Part shown: in pieces, positions 58,101-64,000 of the stretch
How positions within the stretch are numbered: the first letter of the stretch is position 1
How the letters are laid out: each line of letters begins with the position of its first letter
Source: Lathyrus oleraceus
Taxonomy: Eukaryota; Streptophyta; Magnoliopsida; Fabales; Fabaceae
Reading direction: 5' to 3'
DNA length: 64,000 nt
Assembly (NCBI RefSeq): GCF_024323335.1
Contig: NC_066580.1
Location: 136,377,148-136,441,147, forward strand
Position numbers and translations under genes: made by a program
Notes under the pieces: model-generated
Told to the model about the DNA's origin: nothing
The model's input: the letters and a program-made list of their open reading frames with translations, nothing else
Database searches by the model: none

Positions 58101-61100
58101 TCATGATCAATCCTAACACCTAGCATGGTAAGCATGTAAAATTTCATCACAATTGGACAAGTGGAAGGCAGTCAATGAAAATCATGAAGTCAAAGCAAAT
58201 TTCAAGCATGCACAAAGAAGTCAACAGCAAGACTTAGCTCAAAACCAAACATAATCAATTCCAAAAATTATCAAATAATTCAGGGTCAATCACAATCCAT
58301 AACATGGCATACATATAGAATTTCAGCTCAATTGGATCATGGGAAGATGGTCAATTAAAATCAGAAAGTCAAGACAATTTCAATTATGCACAAAGAAGTC
58401 AAACAAGCATGGGTCAACTTCAAAAAATCATAACTAAATGAAAACAGATGAGAAATGAATGGGATCAACACCAGTGCAAAGCTCAAGATGTCTAGTATGC
58501 ACATGTAAAATTTCATGATCATCCAATAAGGTATGAGAATTTCCCAAATGAAATGGCAAGATGTGTCACACAAAGTCAACATTTGACTAGGCAGGGAAGA
58601 AAAATCTCAAACAAATAGGAAATGCCATAATTAATTCCAGTAAAAATCACAAGTGAACTAGACACATAAGAGAAGGTTCATGCAAAATTTCACATTAATT
58701 GGAGGTCAGGAAGCATGTCAACAAAAATCATGAACTTGCATATCATTGGTGTGACACAAATTGTCACACCCTACTTCAAAAATTCATATCTCACAAACCA
58801 CATAAGATAAATTCAAGAACTCTACATCAAAACAAACATGAATGAGTGTAGAATAACCACAAAAAATTCAGAATCATTGGATACATCCTCATCATTTCAC
58901 AAAAGAAATGGCAAAAGGTATAAAATGTGCATACATGTCAAGAAACCTAATGCCATTAAAAATCCAGCCAACCAAAAATTCAGCAAAAATCATGATAAAA
59001 TAGTAGACATTCAACAGGACATGATGCAAAAAATTCCATGATTTTTGGAGTTGAGATGAGTGAGAAATGATTTTTAGAAGTTGAGTAACAATTTGTAATA
59101 ACATGAATACATAACATGGTTTAGCAAGTCAAAGGTGGTTGACCGAGTGGCATTTTTGCAATTCCCTCCCTCATTAATCAAAACGCACCGTTTTAAATGG
59201 ACACATGAAATGTTGTCATTGGTTGCTCGATGGAACAGTAAACAGAATGCAGCAAATACGTGCAAACCAACTTTCTGGAAAATTATTTAGGGTTTGTGAA
59301 TGGAACAGTATTCCTCATCATCTCCAACAATCGTGGAAAACCAAAATGCCCAGAAATCGACAGCAAGCATATCAATCGATTCAGCAAACCAAGCACAAGC
59401 ATAATCCAAACATGGTTTTCATGAAATCACACAAACAATCATGAATCGAGCAACAATCATCATGCATCCACAAACTTTAAAACAGCATATCTTAATGAAT
59501 ACTTGACCATTTTTAACCATTTAAAGCTCATAATGATCAGGGTAAAGAGACCAACACATTGCATACCATGATTTAGGAAAAGAAGGAACTCGAAATCTTA
59601 CCAAAACTGATGCACAATGATGATTTGGATGTGGTATGCTTGCAAATCCTCAAAACAGATGTACATGAAGCTTCTAAAAGAAGAATGGTTGGAGAGTTCT
59701 AGCTTGGCAATGCTTGAAATGGTCCAAAACGAAATCTGCCATGGAAGTGTCTTGAAGAAACAGAGCTCGAAAATGGCTGTGCAGTTGGGATTTGAGGCTG
59801 CAAATTGCTTCTAAATGGTGACCAAGTGATGAAATAAGCAAGAGTTGCTCGAGTGGTTTGAAGCTTTTGGTCAGAAATTGCAATTTGGTGAAAATGGTGA
59901 TTTGAGAGAATGAGTGAAATCTGTTGTTAGATGGCTGCAGCTAGGGTTTATTTGGCAGAAATAATGTTTATATACTTCTGTTTTAACATTGCTAAACAAA
60001 TGCTAAACATGATTATCACCAATGAAGTGGTTTTGCTATTTGCTAAGTTTTCATCCACTTGCACATGGGGTGTGCATTCTGGCCGAGTTTGGGCCCCAAA
60101 CAGGTTTTAAACAACATTTCCAACAATTTCTAATTGGCCAAAGTGAGTAAAAATTGCTAAATCAAAAAGTCAACTTTTGCACACACTTGAATTTTAATGA
60201 AGTCAAGCTCAAAAATGCCATTTTGATCCATAGATTTTTGGTACATGAAATTTATATTTTTGGAAAGAGGAGATGAAATGTGGTTTGTAGGAAAAAACCC
60301 CACCAAAATTGGCCAAATGGTTCATGAGATATGGCCCTTTGAAGTTCAAGATTTTGTGAAAATGATTTGATCATATCTTGACAACCATGCATGGGAATTG
60401 AGAGTTCTTGGACTTTTTGAAAATGGGAGAACAAGATCTTCAACTTTCATGTTGGGCAAAAATTCATTTGAAGCTTGTATCATGATGTAAGTTGAGGATC
60501 AAGAAGTTTCCATTTTTGGCAAATTTGAATTACAGGTCCACTTTCTATTTTGGGAAATTTCTGATTTTGCTCCAAATTCTTCCATGATGGTATTTGACAT
60601 GATATATGAGGCTTATATAAGCATGAATGAACTCCTTCAAATCAATTCCATCCATCAAATCATTGATTAAATCCACAGTTGACCAAGTTTGACTTTCTGT
60701 TGACTTTTCTAGGGTTTTGCATGATTGAACCACTTCTGATGAATTCCAAACCCTAATTCTTTGAGACCTTGACTTCAAATGATGTCCCAAGTCATATGAA
60801 CTCTTGATTATTGATCATGGTGCCCAAATTCTGCAAGAATGGTCACCATCCACTGCTTTGACTGACCAATGACTGACTTTGACCTAATTGCTGATGATTG
60901 CTTCAACTGCAAGCAACAAGGTTAAGCTGACAAAATTTTTGTACTTTTTGGTTAATAAACATATGAAAAGCAATGATATACAAATGCAAAACATGCTTGG
61001 TGATCAAGAATCAACTCACAAGGCAACTTACCCACTAGGAGGGGAGCTAGGGCATGCAATGATCCTTGAGGCCATGACATGATATGATATGGGCCATGAG

Positions 61101-61131
61101 GGATCTTAGGGCCAAAAATTGGGGTCTTACA
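55155..61131 (-). repeat. 5' LTR of Ogre A
   Basis: 5977 bp, near-identical to 34692-40668. The differences I saw include 55748 (a/g), about 55874, about 57353, about 58702, about 60389 and about 61042, plus single-base indels near 58427 and 58861. It contains the active-looking TATA box at 59967-59974 and the same tandem array (56153-56943). Confidence 0.95.
59967..59974 (-). promoter_or_regulatory. TATA box in the 5' LTR of Ogre A
   Basis: The minus strand reads GTATATAAAC, identical to the 3' LTR copy. It is the likely promoter of the genomic RNA; U3 would be about 1.16 kb and R-U5 about 4.8 kb. Confidence 0.55.
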
Positions 61132-61136
61132 CTTAT
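61132..61136. other. Target-site duplication CTTAT, right
   Basis: CTTAT directly after the LTR end TCTTACA. It is followed by CAACACCCAAG, continuous with the leader of copy B as seen uninterrupted in copy C at 15287-15302. Confidence 0.92.
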
Positions 61137-61830
61137 CAACACCCAAGTTCCATTGATATTAAGGATATACAAGAACAGATCAACCATGAATCAAGGGTTT
61201 GTTGCAAGTCACAAGCATGGAGTCTCGGTTAAGAACCACCCAAAGGGAGTGTACTATGGTTAAACCTAACAATCATGTTCTACAAGAGGTTCCCATAGTC
61301 ATCATCCCATCTTTAGGATATTATCGGATAAACGACTACTCGTATTCCAAAAATATTCTCAAGAGAGACTCTTATGAGTGTAGTATCGCGTAACAATCGT
61401 ATCAAATCTTACACTTGAACGACCTTCGCACTACGTCCTAAAAATAGGCCAAGATGGGCTTGGTAAACTAAGGTCCTTGGCTTCTAAGGCATATATTGGA
61501 AAGAGTAATGCCTAACCATGACTACTCGTGTGACATTATTGATCTCAACATAACCTCCACCAAGTGAATGGGCTTGCAAGTCAACTTGCTAAGGAATAAC
61601 TCCACACAAGTCAACAAGACTATGCCATTCTCCTATCATAAGTGCACTCGAGTTCGGGTATAGAACTCATCTCACAAGAGACCACCAAGCACACAAGCAA
61701 TTAATATATCAAGCACTTCATACATTACAAACAATACAGTCATCCCAAATTTGCATAAATATATGTCACAAATAATATAAACATACAATACCACAAAGGT
61801 AAAAAGTAGGCAAAACCCACTAGGCAAATA
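61137..61830 (-). other. Leader (5' UTR) of Ogre copy B, distal part
   Basis: Continues the copy B leader after the nested Ogre A. It includes the right arm of the inverted repeat (61152-61167) and matches 15292-15983 of copy C. No ORF here looks real. Confidence 0.8.
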
Positions 61831-61848
61831 TCCCCAGCAGAGTCGCCA
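61831..61848 (-). other. Primer-binding site of Ogre copy B
   Basis: TGGCGACTCTGCTGGGGA on the minus strand, identical to the PBS of copy A. Confidence 0.85.
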
Positions 61849-61854
61849 CTTTTC

Positions 61855-64000
61855 TGTAGCGGGGTATTCGTTACCTTTAGATTTATTGGCTAAATCAAAA
61901 GTAAATCATACAATTCGAGTCGCCGCCGCACTTCTATTTATCCAAAGGAAATGTTAGAAAGCGAACAAAAACCGAGAAGTTTTATCAAGTCAAAAACTAA
62001 TAAAAATGTCATAGATCTGGGTAAGGGGGTTGGTTATGCAATGGGAAGGTTTTAAGCACCCAAAACATTCTTAGTACTCTAAGGGAGCCCTTTTTACAAA
62101 TGTTGTAAGGTAGGTTGGTATTTGTGAAAAATATTTTTGCAAACATGATTGGGGAGATAAGAAAAGAATATACAAGTTATTTACAATTTTGTGTTTGAAT
62201 GGATGAACCCATTGCCTACGTACCATCTTAAAAAGGTAGGATCAAAACCTCGTAGTTCAGGGTAAAAATCTCAAAAGAATTTGGTGAATTGATTCGCCAA
62301 AAGCCTTAAGGTCTTTTGTTATCAAAGGGAGAAAACTCAACCTAAAACCACAAATCCACCACGTGAGGAGAGCTTCAACATGCTAGTGAGGGGTTAACCC
62401 TATAATAAGCATGGAAGACTTATAGTCCATCACTAAGGATATAGGTGAGCATTATATCAACCTCTAGGATAACTCAAACCTAATAGCTAATGTTTTATGA
62501 AAAGCTTTAACACAAATGGTCATTGGAACCACAAAAACAATTGAGTTAGTTGTATTTACAAATGAAAAGTATTCACAAAATAAGGTCAAAGTTGACTTAG
62601 GATTCAATTCAAAATAAGTGTTATGAAAAGAGTTTGAAAAATCAAAGGCATAATGCCTAAGTTTCTAACTTTGAAAAAAACAATGTTAATGTTTGCACAA
62701 AAGTTTGGTTTGGGTTAGAGTGGAGAGAAGAAGAGAAGGGCTAGGTCCTAAACATGCAAAGATGAGGGAAGAGAAATAAAACCACATGGAGTTCCCTTCT
62801 TGAGATCATAAAGATGATCCAAGTTGCTCCATTCCTTTGGATATAGCAAGCAATAAGCAAATTAACTCAAGCAATCAAGCAAACATCAATCAAGCTCCTA
62901 GGAATCTTCCAATTGGCTTTTGTATCTCTTATCTTGGAATTCCATGACAATGGTTCTTCTAATTGGCAAGTTTGGGATCCCTGGCACACAAGAACACACA
63001 AATCAAAAAGTTCCACAATGCAATAGAAAGAATGGACAAGAGTGAGTTTAGAATTTAGGATCCTTTCAATGTCATCTTCAAGATTAAGCATTCTAAAGGC
63101 ATGAGGCCTAGTTGCTCTTTGACCATTTTAGCACTCTAAAGGCATGAGGCCTAGTTGCTCTTCAAACTCCATTAGCATAGGTAAGGTCCTAAATCTAAGT
63201 CCTTTCTCCATTTGCATAGGGTTCACACAATCAAAACAAAACAAACACAATAGAATATAAACAATAATGTGCTCAAGTGAGTAAAAGGCAAATTGCATTA
63301 ACATAAACATGAGCTCAAGTGAGCAAAGGGCAAAGGCAAATGAATTAATGTGCAAGAAATTAAATTGCAAGAATTAAATGCTTGAATTAAAAGTTAGTAA
63401 TTAGTAGTTAGTGTTAGTGTTCCATAAGGCAATTTAGCGCTATGTTAAGAAATCGTAAGTGGACTAATGTAGTAGTCACACCTATAAGGCAATTTAGCCT
63501 TGTATGGATTTAGGTTTTTTGCTTGACCAAGAAGCAACCTATCGTTAATGCAAAGCAATTCACTTGATCTTTGATCAAGATGAATTTGATTTGAATCAAG
63601 GAAGGTTAAGCCCCTCATATGTCAAGGCTAACCACCAATCTTTAACTCATTGATCAAAAAAGAAAAAGAAGAAGAAGAAGAAGAAGAAGAAGAAATGGAA
63701 TGTACATAATTGCAATTTAAATGACATAACCAACACACATTGATCAAACATGAATGGAATCAGTATCAATCAATGGTAAACAGAAGTGAGATGAAGCTTA
63801 GAAGTCAAGAAACAATAAAAATATTTTTGGTATTTTTTGGAATTAAAATAATACTTGAATTAAAATAAACAAAATAAAGGTCAAACTTCAAATCGATTTC
63901 AAATCAACTTGGAAAAGTCCAAATGGATCATCCTAAGTTCAACATGGTCAAACAAGGTTTGACAAAAAATTTCATCATTTTTTGAAAACAGAAACTAATT
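61855..64000 (-). repeat. 5' LTR of Ogre copy B (cut by window end)
   Basis: Starts TGTAGCGGGGTATTCG and aligns with 16008 onward, but without the 1497-bp insertion and with about 478 bp (62587-63064) that are missing from the shared LTR. A local deletion of about 108 bp with filler lies at 63485-63498. The (GAA)n tract at 63657-63694 corresponds to that at 18931. Confidence 0.85.
63657..63694 (+). repeat. (GAA)n microsatellite in the 5' LTR of copy B
   Basis: A-rich tract followed by about eight GAA units, longer than in the shared LTR. Confidence 0.85.

Larger units (their letters stand above)
34692..61131 (-). mobile_element. Ogre copy A: complete 26.4-kb element
   Basis: Full-length Ogre (Tat lineage, Ty3/gypsy) of 26,440 bp with 5977-bp LTRs, TG...CA ends and CTTAT target duplications. 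Minus-strand order: 5' LTR 55155-61131, PBS, leader, ORF1, gag-pro, intron, RT-RH-INT, long 3' UTR, PPT, 3' LTR 34692-40668. By eye the LTRs differ at about seven bases plus two single-base indels, so insertion is very recent. ORF1 and gag-pro are open; pol has an 11-bp deletion. It sits in the leader of copy B. Confidence 0.95.
16008..64000 (-). mobile_element. Ogre copy B, interrupted by Ogre A
   Basis: An older Ogre in minus orientation: 5' LTR 61855 to beyond the window end, PBS 61831-61848, leader split by the nested copy A (34692-61131), ORF1, gag-pro, intron, RT-RH-INT, 3' UTR, and 3' LTR 16008-21981. That 3' LTR is simultaneously the 5' LTR of copy C. Both LTRs have private deletions (about 478 bp missing in 16008-21981 relative to 62587-63064; about 108 bp missing near 63485), so it is old. 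Coding frames carry stops but almost no frameshifts. Confidence 0.85.

Overview
The window is plant nuclear DNA made entirely of transposable elements. I found no host gene, tRNA or rRNA. Very large Ogre-type Ty3/gypsy elements (LTRs near 6 kb, arginine-tRNA-type primer site, a separate ORF1, an intron between gag-pro and pol) together with a SIRE/Maximus-type copia element suggest a legume, most likely of the pea/vetch tribe. That taxonomic call is inference. All major coding elements are sensed on the minus strand, so each element reads from high to low coordinates.

Layout from left to right. (1) 1-6894: a SIRE/Maximus (Sirevirus-like) copia element, with its 3' LTR cut by the window edge, a gag-pol frame broken by two in-frame stops, and a 5' LTR truncated so that its promoter is missing. 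(2) 6895-about 10508: a decayed endogenous caulimovirid (plant pararetrovirus) with coat-like, zinc-knuckle, protease, RT and RNase H segments and a TATA box, but no visible movement protein. (3) 10509-16007: the 5' half of the internal region of an Ogre element (copy C: leader, ORF1, gag-pro), cut within protease. (4) 16008-21981: an Ogre LTR shared between copy C and copy B. It carries a 1497-bp LTR-like insertion with 5-bp target duplication and an (AT)43 tract. (5) 21982-34691 plus 61137-61854: the internal region of Ogre copy B, followed by its 5' LTR (61855 to the window end). (6) 34692-61131: a complete 26.4-kb Ogre (copy A) with two nearly identical 5977-bp LTRs and CTTAT target duplications. 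It is nested in the leader of copy B, and copy C preserves the empty site.

Copies B and C form an LTR-internal-LTR-internal tandem that shares inactivating changes (an ORF1 TAG, a gag-pro TAG and a protease DTG to D-x-R change). This fits unequal recombination between LTRs. Copy A is very young by LTR identity and has intact ORF1 and gag-pro, but an 11-bp deletion breaks pol between RT and RNase H.

The most interesting signal is in the noncoding parts of Ogre. The 3' UTRs of A and B hold at least three families of short hairpins whose stems change in a compensatory way between repeats, with wobble pairs that fit the element-sense RNA. They also hold many copies of a motif that, in the sense RNA, copies about 13 nt of the primer tRNA 3' region and is therefore complementary to the PBS. 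The leader has a 16-bp inverted repeat, and copy A inserted into its loop.
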